The position numbers and the translations under genes were made by a program. From Verrucomicrobiota bacterium (GTDB lineage: Bacteria > Verrucomicrobiota > Verrucomicrobiia > Opitutales > Opitutaceae), in the NCBI GenBank assembly GCA_023391285.1, contig JAEWBF010000073.1, positions 1-21,808 of the forward strand: a stretch of DNA of 21,808 nucleotides, written 5' to 3'. Shown in pieces: positions 8,755 through 16,834 of the stretch (positions within the stretch are counted from its first letter, which is position 1; each line of letters starts with the position of its first letter). The notes beneath the pieces were generated by a model that was not told the DNA's origin, made no database searches, and saw only the letters and a list, made by a program, of their open reading frames with translations.

Positions 8755-9903
8755 TTATTGTCCGATGGGTGGCAGAGATTTCGGCAGCCGCGCGCAGAAC
8801 GTTGTTCCGGTGTCGCTGGAGGAGGAAACGTCCACGCTTCCGCCATGAGCCTGCACGACCTGTTTCACGATGTAGAGACCGAGGCCCATGCTGCCGGACC
8901 AGCGTTGCGAGCGGGTGGAGTGGGTGGGCTGGAACATCGGTTCGAAGATGCGGGGAAGTGCGGCGGCTGGAATCGGTGCACCCCGGTTTCGCACGGACAA
9001 GAGGACGTGCGATTCAACGGACGACGCAGTCACCTCGATGGCGGCATGCGGGTCGCCATGTTGCACGGCATTGCCGATTAAGTTCCCCACGAGTTGACGC
9101 AATCTCGCCCGGTCCCACTTGCCGTTGAGATCGCCCTCGCGCTGGAGATGAAAGGCGCGCGACGGGAAACGCGTCCGCATTTCCGCGAGCACTTCGTCGA
9201 CGAGCATGGCGAGATCGAAAGGCGCTGGATTGATGGGCAGGGCGCGGCCGAGTCGGGTCTGTGCGAAGTCGAGCAAGTCCTGCATCATTTGCTCCATCGC
9301 GTTCGCGCTGGTGAGAATCTGCTGCGCAAGCTCGTCTCCTTCGGGCGGGAGCGGTTCCATTTCGGCGAGCGCTTGCGCGGACAAGGCAATCGCGTTCAGC
9401 GGCCCGCGGAGGTCGTGGCCGAGGATCCCGAGAAACATGAGCCGCGAATGATCGGAGAATTCGCTGTGAATGCGCACGGCTTCGGTCAGATACCGATCCA
9501 GCAATTCGTCGAAACGCGTGAGTTCCGCGACATGCACGGCGGATGGCAGGGGCTCGCCTCGTCGCCAGAGCTGGGTGACGGCAGTTCTGAGGGCGCGCAC
9601 TTCGGCGACGATCTCGGCCGGTTCGGCGCCGAGGCTCGCCCATTCCATCGCGTGGGCTTGGAACAGGCCGAGGAGTCGCTGATCGACGCTGGCAGAAGAA
9701 TCGCTGCTCGAAGCAGCGGGAGGTTTGCCGGAACCGGGCACGGCGGGCTGAAGCTCTTGCGCGACGGCGCGCAGCATTTCCTCGGCGAAATCCTTGAACC
9801 GCCACGGCGTGCGCTCGCGAGCGGTCCAGCCGTTTTCTCGTAGGGTGTTCCGATGCGCGAGAATCGAGGTGATGTTGTGGAGAATGAATTCGGCCAGCTG
9901 CAT
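8755..9903 (-). CDS. Cytosolic sensor histidine kinase with RsbRD-like N-terminal domain
   Basis: This is a two-component kinase that should autophosphorylate on His and pass the phosphate to an unlinked response regulator. In the 382-residue form the H-box LGILGHDLRGPLNAI places the phospho-acceptor at His163; the N-box LRQLVGNLIGNAVQHG has Asn274 and Asn278; the G2 box is GSMGLGLYIVKQ (about 337-348). The G1 box reads NRGAPIP rather than DxGxG, a variant seen in related soluble kinases. No membrane segment is present. Residues 1-110 (LAEFILHNITSILAHRN, then EVRALRTAVTQLW) resemble the RsbRD-type sensor region that precedes HisKA in such proteins. I chose ATG 9903 because that family starts at this motif; an ATG at 9993 preceded by GGAG at good spacing would add 30 residues. 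No response regulator gene is adjacent, so the partner and signal are unknown. Confidence 0.85.
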   Translation of the reverse strand: MQLAEFILHNITSILAHRNTLRENGWTARERTPWRFKDFAEEMLRAVAQELQPAVPGSGKPPAASSSDSSASVDQRLLGLFQAHAMEWASLGAEPAEIVAEVRALRTAVTQLWRRGEPLPSAVHVAELTRFDELLDRYLTEAVRIHSEFSDHSRLMFLGILGHDLRGPLNAIALSAQALAEMEPLPPEGDELAQQILTSANAMEQMMQDLLDFAQTRLGRALPINPAPFDLAMLVDEVLAEMRTRFPSRAFHLQREGDLNGKWDRARLRQLVGNLIGNAVQHGDPHAAIEVTASSVESHVLLSVRNRGAPIPAAALPRIFEPMFQPTHSTRSQRWSGSMGLGLYIVKQVVQAHGGSVDVSSSSDTGTTFCARLPKSLPPIGQ

Positions 9904-10168
9904 CGGGGTGGAGATGGGGTTGAACGATTTGGAATGAACGAGCGCGAATCCGTGCTGCGGAGCCGATAACCTGCGCTGAGTGGAGTTGAGCATGCACCGC
10001 TCCGCGCTCGGCGACAATGCGAAGCGTCGATCTAACTGCAGCCGCTGCGAGGATAGCACCGCCGATGGTCTCAATGGTTGTGAAGGGGCCGAACTGTAGC
10101 GCGGGCTGATCTCGCGACGACCCGGTGCGCGAAGCCTCGCCGCAGTCAGAGCAAGGCGATCGCGTGGG

Positions 10169-10378
10169 TTATCGCGGCTCCGGCCCGTCGACGCGATCGG
10201 CCCACAAATCGTCTTTTCCAAATTCAGGGCAGCACGATCCCTTCTCGGAGTAACAGCGCTCGCAAAGCCAGCGGTCGCCGACGGCCACGGCGCCGAAGGT
10301 CCCGCATTCGTCGCAGACGGCGGAGCGATCGACGGAGTCGGGCCGGCTACACTCGTGAGGCGTTGGCTTCGGGTTCAT
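10169..10378 (-). CDS. Cys-rich (zinc-ribbon-like) mini-protein after ctaD
   Basis: A 69-residue cytosolic protein with two CxxC knuckles (Cys22/Cys25 and Cys39/Cys42) and an adjacent Cys49-Cys50 pair in GSCCPEFGKDDLW. This spacing fits a small zinc ribbon. I recall similar hypothetical proteins but no assigned function. The start is well supported: ATG 10378 lies 32 nt inside the end of ctaD and is preceded by GGAGA (10392-10388) at a 9-nt spacing, one of the few clear ribosome binding sites here. The overlap implies co-translation with ctaD. Being last in an oxidase unit, it might help metal handling or assembly, but that is only context. About 265 nt separate it from the next gene; no terminator was found. 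Confidence 0.78.
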   Translation of the reverse strand: MNPKPTPHECSRPDSVDRSAVCDECGTFGAVAVGDRWLCERCYSEKGSCCPEFGKDDLWADRVDGPEPR

Positions 10379-12299
10379 GATTATGGTTCTCCGGGTTGAT
10401 GAAGTATCCGCCGGGGCCTTCCACCGCCCGCAGGAAGATACATCCGAATACGATAAACACTCCAACGAGCGCGCAAGTGAGCGCACGATTCGCGAAACAA
10501 AGCGCGGCTACCATCATCGCGGTCGCGGTGAACAACGGAAACCATGATTGCCCGGGCATGTGAATTTTCGCTTCGGCCGTGGCGTCGACGGCGGGCGCGG
10601 TGCCGAGGTCTTCGGCGGGCGGGTGTTTATCGAGCCAAAACGAATCGCGCGCCCGGATGACGGGGATCGTGCGGAAGTTGTATTCCGGAGGCGGCGCGGG
10701 CACGCTCCACTCGAGCGTGCGGGCATCCCAGGGATCGCGGCGGGATTTGGCGCCCCACCACCAGGCGCGCGCCACGGTGAGGAAGTAGAAGAGTAGCCCG
10801 CCACCGAGGGTGAGCGCGCCGGCGGTGGAGATGAAGTTCGCGGTGTTCCAGCCCATGTTGCCGTCGTAGGTGAAGGTTCGCCGCGGCATGCCGTTGAGCC
10901 CGAGAAAGTGCATCGGAAAGAATGCGACGTTGAAGCCGACGAAGATGATCCAGAACGCCGCCTTCGACGGTGATTCCGGGATCATTCGCCCGCGAATCAG
11001 CGGGAACCAATAGTGCAAGCCGGCGAGCAGCGAAAAGAGCGAGCCGCCGATGAGGACGTAGTGGATGTGGGCGACGACGAAGTAAGTGTCGTGTTGCTGG
11101 GCATCGGCGGGGGCGGCCGCGTGCATGACGCCGGAGAAACCGCCGAGCATGAACATCCAAATGAACCCGACGGCGAAAAGCAGCGGGGGGCGAAAGCGCA
11201 CGTGCCCGCCCCAGAGCGTGCCGATCCAGTTGAAGATTTTCACGCCGGTTGGCACGGCGATCAGCATGCTCGCGAACGCGAATGCGGCGGTGGCGACGGT
11301 GCCCATGCCGGTTGTGAACATGTGATGGCTCCACACGCCGAAACCCAGGAAGCCGATCAGGACTCCCGAGAACACGACGACTGGATAGCCGAACAGCGGC
11401 TTGCGCGAAAACGTCGGCAGCACCTCCGAGATGATGCCCATCGCCGGCAAGATCAGGATGTAAACCTCGGGGTGGCCGAAAATCCAGAAGAGGTGCTGCC
11501 AGAGGATCGGGAGGCCGCCGTTGGAGACTTCGAAGAAATGGGTGCCGAATGTCCGATCCATCATCAGCTCCGCGAACGCGACCGTGATCGCCGGGAAGGC
11601 GAGGATGACCATGAATGCGGTCACGAGGGCCATCCAGGTGAAGGTGGGCAGGCGCAGCATTGTCATGCCCGGCGCGCGCAGATTGATGATGGTCACGATG
11701 AAGTTCAGCGCGCCGACGATCGATGATATACCCAAAACCTGGATACCCATAATCCAGAGGTCCGTGGAGATGTCGCCGGGGAAGTGGTTCGAATAGGCGT
11801 TCGAGGTGAGCGGGGCGAAGCCGAACCAACCGACGTCGGCGGCGCCGGATTCGAGGAACCAGCCGACGTTGATGATGATTCCGCCGGCGAGAAACACCCA
11901 GTAGGCGAAACCGTTGAGGCGGGGGAAAGCGACGTCGCGCGCGCCGATTTGGAGCGGGACGAGGAAGTTGAAGAAAGCCGATGCGAGCGGCATGATCGCG
12001 AGGAAGATCATCGTCGTGCCGTGCATCGTGAACAGCTGGTTGTATTGCCGGGCGGTCAGCAGGTCGTTGTTGGGCACGGCGAGTTGCAGCCGGATCAGCA
12101 GCGCTTCGGCTCCTCCGAGCAGAAGAAAAACGATCGCGGTGCAGCCGTAGAGAAGGCCGATGCGCTTGTGATCCACCGTGGTGAGCCAGCTCGTCAGGCC
12201 GGTCTTTGCGGTCGGTCGGGCGAGCCACCGCGCCGTCGGTGGAGAGAACGGGAACGATCGCTCCAGCAACGAACGGGTGGGAAGCGCGGGCGGGTTCAC
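10347..12299 (-). CDS. ctaD: Cytochrome c oxidase subunit I, A-type haem-copper oxidase
   Basis: Subunit I holds haem a and the haem a3/CuB centre that reduces oxygen to water while pumping protons across the inner membrane. In the 650-residue form all ligands are present: His93 (HGTTM) and His413 for haem a, His411 for haem a3, and His276, His325, His326 for CuB, with Glu278 and Tyr280 in HPEVY. The D-channel motif GARDVAFPRLN and the K-channel PTGVKIFNW (Lys354) are intact, so it is an A1-type pump. Twelve core membrane helices are followed by a C-terminal extension with two more hydrophobic helices. I chose the GTG at 12299, which overlaps the stop of the upstream stress protein as GTGA; the open frame continues to 12485 but that stretch only shadows the stress-protein gene. 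No subunit II or III gene lies nearby, which is unusual. Confidence 0.95.
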   Translation of the reverse strand: MNPPALPTRSLLERSFPFSPPTARWLARPTAKTGLTSWLTTVDHKRIGLLYGCTAIVFLLLGGAEALLIRLQLAVPNNDLLTARQYNQLFTMHGTTMIFLAIMPLASAFFNFLVPLQIGARDVAFPRLNGFAYWVFLAGGIIINVGWFLESGAADVGWFGFAPLTSNAYSNHFPGDISTDLWIMGIQVLGISSIVGALNFIVTIINLRAPGMTMLRLPTFTWMALVTAFMVILAFPAITVAFAELMMDRTFGTHFFEVSNGGLPILWQHLFWIFGHPEVYILILPAMGIISEVLPTFSRKPLFGYPVVVFSGVLIGFLGFGVWSHHMFTTGMGTVATAAFAFASMLIAVPTGVKIFNWIGTLWGGHVRFRPPLLFAVGFIWMFMLGGFSGVMHAAAPADAQQHDTYFVVAHIHYVLIGGSLFSLLAGLHYWFPLIRGRMIPESPSKAAFWIIFVGFNVAFFPMHFLGLNGMPRRTFTYDGNMGWNTANFISTAGALTLGGGLLFYFLTVARAWWWGAKSRRDPWDARTLEWSVPAPPPEYNFRTIPVIRARDSFWLDKHPPAEDLGTAPAVDATAEAKIHMPGQSWFPLFTATAMMVAALCFANRALTCALVGVFIVFGCIFLRAVEGPGGYFINPENHNHEPEANASRV

Positions 12300-12889
12300 G
12301 ATCGAGGGTGCGCGGAGTCGATGCGATGGAGTGACAGCGGGCCCCGCTCGGTGAGGCGAGCAGGCGTCAGCACGCGAGACGCGGTGAACGGAGGAAGTTC
12401 GTCCGTGGCGTCGATGGGTTCGAACGCGAGCGAACCGGGTTGGTAGCTGGAGCGCACGCGGGTGGGGATGACGATCACCGGGCAATGCGCTTCCTTGACG
12501 ACGCGTTTCGCGGTGCTGCCAACGATCAGATCGTAGAGAACGCCGTGTCCGTGCGAGCCGAGGATGATGTAGGACGCATCCAGTTCCCGGGCGCGCGCCA
12601 CGATCATGGCGCCGGGATTGCCGGCGGCGTGCATCGTCGAAGCGGTTATGCCTTGGCTGGCGAGTTGTCGTTGGAGATAGGCGAGCCGCTGGATCGCGCT
12701 TTGTTCGGCCACAACCTCCACCGACGGATCGATGCCAATGAAAGCGAATTCACTCGCGACCGGCGGGGCAGGCTGGGTGACGTGCAGGAAGACGAGTTGC
12801 GCCTGGAGAGGACGCGCGAGCGCGACCGCTTCGGCGATCACGCGCGGAGTGGCGTTCGAGAAATCGACCGGTGCAACGATGGGTTTCAT
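12296..12889 (-). CDS. Universal stress protein (UspA family)
   Basis: A 197-residue cytosolic protein with one Usp domain (about 1-143). The ATP-binding signature G-2x-G-9x-G-S is present as Gly111, Gly114, Gly124, Ser125 (GSHGHG ... VGSTAKRVV), so it is of the ATP-binding class; Asp9 in APVDFS is the usual nucleotide-contacting acid. The ~50 residues after the domain are Pro/Arg-rich and probably unstructured. Usp proteins help cells survive starvation, redox or respiratory stress, though the exact activity is generally unclear. Its TGA overlaps the GTG of ctaD by 4 nt, so the two are very probably translationally coupled, tying it to respiration. Start ATG 12889 fits the family N terminus MKPIVAPVDFS; no Shine-Dalgarno is evident. 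Confidence 0.93.
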   Translation of the reverse strand: MKPIVAPVDFSNATPRVIAEAVALARPLQAQLVFLHVTQPAPPVASEFAFIGIDPSVEVVAEQSAIQRLAYLQRQLASQGITASTMHAAGNPGAMIVARARELDASYIILGSHGHGVLYDLIVGSTAKRVVKEAHCPVIVIPTRVRSSYQPGSLAFEPIDATDELPPFTASRVLTPARLTERGPLSLHRIDSAHPRS

Positions 12890-13092
12890 GATGAAGGGAT
12901 TCGGGCAACGCGGCGGTGACGGGCGGCCGTGTGCGTGCCGACGCGAAACCGTATTCGCGTTGGTCGTGATGATCGACGGGCGCTGAAGAGCGCGAGGGTT
13001 GCGGAAGATGGAAACGTAAGCCGCCGACGAACGTTAGCCGAAGACGAAGCTCGGCGTGCGAACGGAAAATCTGAGTGGGAGTGCATGGCTGG

Positions 13093-14283
13093 TCATGCGT
13101 CGTAGGAGATCGCTTGCTCCAAATCGGCGATGAGATCTGCGGCATCCTCGAGGCCGGCTGAGAGGCGAATAAGGCCGTCGGTGATGCCCGCTTGCTGGCG
13201 CGCTTCGGGTGTCATTCCGCGATGGCTGGAACGGGCCGGACGCGTCACGAGCGTTTCGGGGCCGCCGAGACTGACCGCGTGGACGATGAGTTCGAGACGT
13301 TCGAAGAAGCGAGTGGCGGCATGCTCGCCGCCGGCGAGTTCGAACGACAGGAGGCCGCCGCCGTGTCGGAGTTGTCGCTCCGCGAGTTCGCGTTGCGGAT
13401 GGTTGGGGAGCCCGGGGTAGTGAACGCGCGCAATTTCGGGGCGATCGGCGAGCCAGCGGGCGAGCGTGGCGCCGCTGTGGTTGTGAGCGGCCATGCGTAG
13501 CGCGAACGTGCGCAGACCGCGCAACGCCATGGCGGCTTCCGAGGCGTTGACGGTGCCGCCGAGGTTTTTGTGGATGGTGCGATGGAGGGGGGCGAGCGGT
13601 TCGCGGGCGATCAAGCATCCGCCGATCAAGTCGCCGTGGCCGTTGAGATACTTGGTCGTGGAATGGACCACCCAGTCGGCTCCGAAATCGAAAGGGCGCT
13701 GGTTGAAGGGCGTGGCGACGGTGTTGTCGACGATGACCGGCGCGCCCGCGAGGCGAGCGGCTTTGATCGTCGCTTCCAGATCGATCAGCCGCATCAGCGG
13801 ATTCGACGGTGTCTCGACGAGGACGGCGCCGGCCCGAGAAACGGCTTCGAGCCAGCGCGCGGTGTCGGTGGAATCGACGGTTTCGAGCGGAAGTTTGAAC
13901 GTGTTCGAGAGGATGCGGAGCAGTTCGAAGCTGCCTCCGTAAATATCATGGTGGGTGACGAGAGGACGCGTGCGCCCGTGCAGCGCGCAGGTGACGGCGC
14001 AGAGGACGGCGGCGTTGCCGGAACTCGTGACCATTGCCCCGGCGCCGCCCTCGAGAACGGCGAACGCGTGCGCGAGTGCGTCGACGGTGGGATTGCCGAA
14101 GCGGGAATAGGCGTAGCCCTTTTGGGTGCCGGAGAAGATGGCTTCGGCCTCCGCGGCGTCGCCGAGATCGAAGATGGCGCTCTGAACGATGGGAGGCTGC
14201 ACGGGGGCGTTCGCGGCTTCGCGCGGCCGGGGGGCGCCGCCGCGCGCGCAGAGCGTGGCGAAACGGTAGGGTTTTTTGTTCAT
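13093..14283 (-). CDS. Cys/Met-metabolism PLP enzyme (cystathionine gamma-synthase / gamma-lyase type)
   Basis: A 396-residue trans-sulfuration enzyme of fold-type I. PLP contacts are clear: Lys211 in HSTTKYLNGHGD is the Schiff-base lysine, Asp186 in VIVDNTVATP pairs with the pyridine nitrogen, Tyr59/Arg61 in YAYSRFGNPT bind phosphate from the neighbouring subunit, and Tyr115 in HHDIYGG stacks on the ring. The C-terminal SLGGPETLVTRPARSSH and ITDGLIRLSAGLED match the family. Whether it is cystathionine gamma-synthase, cystathionine gamma-lyase, methionine gamma-lyase or O-acetylhomoserine sulfhydrylase cannot be decided by eye. Its promoter region has a perfect -10 TATAAT overlapped by a palindrome that recurs upstream of the neighbouring marR gene, implying MarR control. 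The leader between the -10 and the ATG is about 90 nt. Confidence 0.9.
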   Translation of the reverse strand: MNKKPYRFATLCARGGAPRPREAANAPVQPPIVQSAIFDLGDAAEAEAIFSGTQKGYAYSRFGNPTVDALAHAFAVLEGGAGAMVTSSGNAAVLCAVTCALHGRTRPLVTHHDIYGGSFELLRILSNTFKLPLETVDSTDTARWLEAVSRAGAVLVETPSNPLMRLIDLEATIKAARLAGAPVIVDNTVATPFNQRPFDFGADWVVHSTTKYLNGHGDLIGGCLIAREPLAPLHRTIHKNLGGTVNASEAAMALRGLRTFALRMAAHNHSGATLARWLADRPEIARVHYPGLPNHPQRELAERQLRHGGGLLSFELAGGEHAATRFFERLELIVHAVSLGGPETLVTRPARSSHRGMTPEARQQAGITDGLIRLSAGLEDAADLIADLEQAISYDA

Positions 14284-14376
14284 GGCCGGCGGTTCGGGAT
14301 GGAGGAGAGGTGACGGAATGGCAGCACAATGCCCGGCTGGCGCGGGCTGCTCGGGATGGCATCCAGCTCTGGCTTC

Positions 14377-14395
14377 ATTATATCGTGTTACGATA
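14377..14395 (-). promoter_or_regulatory. Promoter -10 with predicted MarR operator, PLP-enzyme gene
   Basis: On the minus strand a consensus -10 TATAAT (14382-14377) is directly adjoined by the palindrome TATCGT, 3-nt spacer, ACGATA (plus-strand 14381-14395), with a 2-bp overlap. A near-identical palindrome sits in the same position relative to the -10 of the marR gene at 15071-15085. No good -35 is visible at 16-18 bp. The leader to the ATG at 14283 is about 90 nt. MarR binding is inference from shared sequence and geometry. Confidence 0.72.
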
Positions 14396-14537
14396 CAAAA
14401 TGGATTTTGGCAAGAGACGAGGGGGGCGCGGCCGGAGGGTCGCAGGCGAGCTTATCGCCGGAAGTGCGAGCGATGATGTGCTGGCCGGGGTGAGGCGACG
14501 AGTATTGGAGGGATGGAAAGAGGTTGCGGGGTGACCG

Positions 14538-15017
14538 TTAGTCTTCGATTTCGGGCATCGAGCAGGCGGGGCTGGCGAAGGTGGCGCGGGCGGGAATGCG
14601 CGCGGCGGCTTTCTGGAGCAGCGAGGTGAGTTGCGGACCTTTCGAACGCAACTCGTCGCGGTGCACGCGATATAGTTTTTCGAGGAGCTTCAGTCCCTTC
14701 GCGGTGAGCGTCACCTGCACGCGGCGCCGGTCTTCCTTGGAGGCGGTGCGTTTGACCAGCCGCATCGTCTCCATTCGGTCGACCAGGCCGACGGCGCTGT
14801 GATGGGCGATGCGCATCTGCTCCGCGAGTTCCCCGATCGAGACCCAGTTGCGACCGGGGAAACCCTCGATGGCGAGCAGGGCTTGATACTGCTGCGGAGT
14901 GACGCCGTGCTCGGCGGCCGACGTTTCGCTGAAGCCGAGGAATTTCCGCAAGGCGTAGCGAAATTCGGCGAGGGCCTCGTAATCTGCTTTAGAGAGAGCT
15001 TCGTCAGGGGGAGCCAT
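14538..15017 (-). CDS. MarR-family transcriptional regulator
   Basis: A 159-residue winged-helix regulator. The recognition region is SIGELAEQMRIAHHSAVGLVDRME (about 60-83) and the wing is SKEDRRRVQVTLTAKG (93-108), with Asp96 and the Arg cluster that typify MarR wings. Flanking N- and C-terminal helices should form the dimer interface. Such proteins are usually repressors released by a small ligand or by thiol oxidation; a single Cys (in FASPACSMPE) lies near the C terminus and cannot by itself define a redox switch. A TATCG-type palindrome abuts its own -10-like TATAAA, and the same palindrome precedes the PLP-enzyme gene, so autoregulation plus control of that gene is likely. It is divergent from the DUF488 gene across a 126-nt gap. 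ATG 15017 has no visible Shine-Dalgarno. Confidence 0.93.
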   Translation of the reverse strand: MAPPDEALSKADYEALAEFRYALRKFLGFSETSAAEHGVTPQQYQALLAIEGFPGRNWVSIGELAEQMRIAHHSAVGLVDRMETMRLVKRTASKEDRRRVQVTLTAKGLKLLEKLYRVHRDELRSKGPQLTSLLQKAAARIPARATFASPACSMPEIED

Positions 15018-15066
15018 GGAGATGGGGCAAAGTGTGATCCGTTATTTGGAAGAAGAGCAAAATCGG

Positions 15067-15085
15067 TTTATATCGTGATGCGATA
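15067..15085 (-). promoter_or_regulatory. Promoter -10 with predicted MarR operator, marR gene
   Basis: The palindrome TATCG, 5-nt spacer, CGATA (15071-15085) overlaps by 2 bp a minus-strand -10-like TATAAA (15072-15067), the same arrangement as at 14377-14395. The two sites share TTATATCGTG and CGATA. It lies between divergent marR and DUF488 genes, so it could control both; autoregulation of marR is the simplest reading. Confidence 0.72.
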
Positions 15086-15143
15086 GTAAGCGAGCGGGCG
15101 TTCCGGCTGCCGCGCCGCATCCAACGGCCCAACTCGATGTAAC

Positions 15144-15773
15144 ATGACCAAGGCAGGATCAAAAACCCCGGCTAGAAAGCGGGCGAAGGCGGTGGCCCCA
15201 AAAGGCGCGGTAGCGGGGGCAGAGGGTGAGCCGGTCGTGCTGACGATTGGACACTCGAACCGGCCCTTGGGGGAGTTTCTCGATTTGCTGCGAGCGCATG
15301 GCGTCATGCGGTTGATTGATATCCGCACTGTGCCGCGGTCGCGCGCGAATCCGCAGTTCGGTCGGGAGAGGCTGCCGGCCTCGTTGAAGGAGGCGGGAAT
15401 TGGTTACGAGCACTGGGCGGCGTTGGGTGGGTTGCGCCGAACCAGCGCGGATTCTCCGAACAAGGGTTGGCGGAATCTGTCGTTTCGCGGCTATGCGGAT
15501 CACATGCAGACCGCAGAGTTTCGGGATGCGGTGGAGGAGCTGATACGGAGGGCGGGGCGCGAGCGCATCGTGTTGATGTGCGCGGAAGCGGTGCCGTGGC
15601 GTTGTCATCGCTCGCTCGTCGCGGATGCGTTGTTGGTGCGTGGAATCAAATGCGAAGACATCCGCACGACGACAAAGCGCATGCCGCATCGGCTGACGCC
15701 GTTCGCGCGGGTGCGTGGGACGCGCGTTACGTATCCGGCGGAGGAAGTTCAGACGGTGCGCGGGGAAGATTAA
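15144..15773 (+). CDS. DUF488 family protein
   Basis: A 209-residue protein of the DUF488 family, whose biochemical role is unknown. Diagnostic motifs are LTIGHSNRPLGEFLDLL (about residues 32-49), LIDIRTVPRSRANPQF, the central GYEHWAALGGLRR, and the C-terminal LMCAEAVPWRCHRSLVADAL, where Cys and His residues are conserved across the family and suggest a metal or nucleic-acid-related site. The N-terminal ~28 residues are Lys/Ala-rich and not conserved. ATG 15144 has no visible Shine-Dalgarno. It is divergent from marR and shares the interval that contains the predicted MarR operator, so it may also be under that regulator; it converges on corA. Confidence 0.9.
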   Translation: MTKAGSKTPARKRAKAVAPKGAVAGAEGEPVVLTIGHSNRPLGEFLDLLRAHGVMRLIDIRTVPRSRANPQFGRERLPASLKEAGIGYEHWAALGGLRRTSADSPNKGWRNLSFRGYADHMQTAEFRDAVEELIRRAGRERIVLMCAEAVPWRCHRSLVADALLVRGIKCEDIRTTTKRMPHRLTPFARVRGTRVTYPAEEVQTVRGED

Positions 15774-15780
15774 TCCGCTA

Positions 15781-15816
15781 AACCCGCGGGGTTGCTTCGG
15801 CCAGAAGGACGGCCGA
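15781..15816. terminator. Hairpins between convergent DUF488 and corA genes
   Basis: Two small inverted repeats fill the 71-nt convergent gap: AACCC / GGGTT around GCG (15781-15793) and TCGGCC / GGCCGA around an 8-nt loop (15797-15816). Neither is followed by a T-run on either strand, so a terminator role is only suggested by position. Confidence 0.35.
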
Positions 15817-15844
15817 GTTATCGGCGTTGTCGGGAGGAAACTTC

Positions 15845-16834
15845 CTAGAGCCAGCGTTTGTATTTGAAGATAAGATACGGGACGACGGCGGAGATGAGCA
15901 TCAGGAGGAGCGCGAGAGGGTAGCCCCACGTCCATTGCAGCTCGGGCATGTGGCGGAAATTCATGCCATAGATGCTCGCGATCAAGGTCGGGGGCAGCAG
16001 CACGACGGCGAGCACGGAGAACAGCTTGATGATCTTGTTCTGCTGGCTGTTGATCGTGTTCTGGTCGCTGTTGATCAGGCCGAGCGTGGCATCGAGGATG
16101 AAGGTGACTTTGCTCGAGACGAAGTTGGCGTGGTCGGAGAGGGCGATGACGTCTTTGCCGGTGATGCGCCAATGCTCATCCACGGGATCGGTGCTGAGGT
16201 TGCCGCAGGTTTCGGTGAAGAAGCCGTGGACGCGTTGGAGGCTGACGAGACTCTCGCGGGCGTTGGCGGTGCGGGCGGCGTTTTGGCCGATGCGGCGGAG
16301 GAGGGCGTTGTAGTCGATCGTGCCGGGCTCGCGGCTTTCGCCGAGGAAGATGATGGTGGAGAGTTCGTTCAAGTCGCCGGCGACGAACTCGAGGATATCG
16401 GCGACGCGATCGACGACCTCGTCGAACAGGCCGAGGAAGAGTTTCTGGGCGGTTTGATAGGCCTCGGGGCTGCGCTCGTAGCGAACGGTGAAGGCCTTGA
16501 AAGGCATTGGCTCGTCGAAGCGGAGGGTGACGAGTCGGTGGGGACGATAGGCGAAGGTGATCGGAGTGGTGGTCGGGTCGGGCTTGGCGGCGCGGACCAT
16601 GATTGTCGCGGTCATGAAGAGCGCGTTGTTCTCGATGTAGAGGCGACTCGAGACCTCGATCTCCTGGGCTTCGTTGCGCGTGGGAAGGGATAGGTCTTCG
16701 AGCGCTTCGATCGCTTCGATTTCGTCGGCGGTAGGGTCGAGCAAGTCGATCCAGAGAACCTCGCTCCAATTTTCGGCGGGCAGCTCGGCAACCGTGACGC
16801 TTCGAACCCCCTTTCTGTTGTAGAGTTTGATCAT
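15845..16834 (-). CDS. corA: CorA-type magnesium/divalent cation transporter
   Basis: CorA forms a homopentameric inner-membrane channel for Mg2+ (also Co2+ or Ni2+). The 329-residue product has the large cytoplasmic N-terminal domain, the long stalk helix, and two C-terminal membrane helices (about 268-288 and 303-324). The signature YGMNF (289-293) closes helix 1, and the chain ends with the basic KYKRWL. The periplasmic loop is RHMPELQWTWG; the usual MPEL form is intact, supporting a Mg2+ selectivity loop. ATG 16834 has no visible Shine-Dalgarno. The 305 nt upstream contain no recognisable Mg2+-sensing M-box. It runs in the same direction as ilvBN. Confidence 0.95.
   Translation of the reverse strand: MIKLYNRKGVRSVTVAELPAENWSEVLWIDLLDPTADEIEAIEALEDLSLPTRNEAQEIEVSSRLYIENNALFMTATIMVRAAKPDPTTTPITFAYRPHRLVTLRFDEPMPFKAFTVRYERSPEAYQTAQKLFLGLFDEVVDRVADILEFVAGDLNELSTIIFLGESREPGTIDYNALLRRIGQNAARTANARESLVSLQRVHGFFTETCGNLSTDPVDEHWRITGKDVIALSDHANFVSSKVTFILDATLGLINSDQNTINSQQNKIIKLFSVLAVVLLPPTLIASIYGMNFRHMPELQWTWGYPLALLLMLISAVVPYLIFKYKRWL

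Noticed and set aside
12300..12485. 62-residue N-terminal extension of CtaD
   Set aside because: It is the out-of-frame shadow of the stress-protein gene; the GTG at 12299 overlapping the upstream stop gives a normal CtaD start and ligand numbering.
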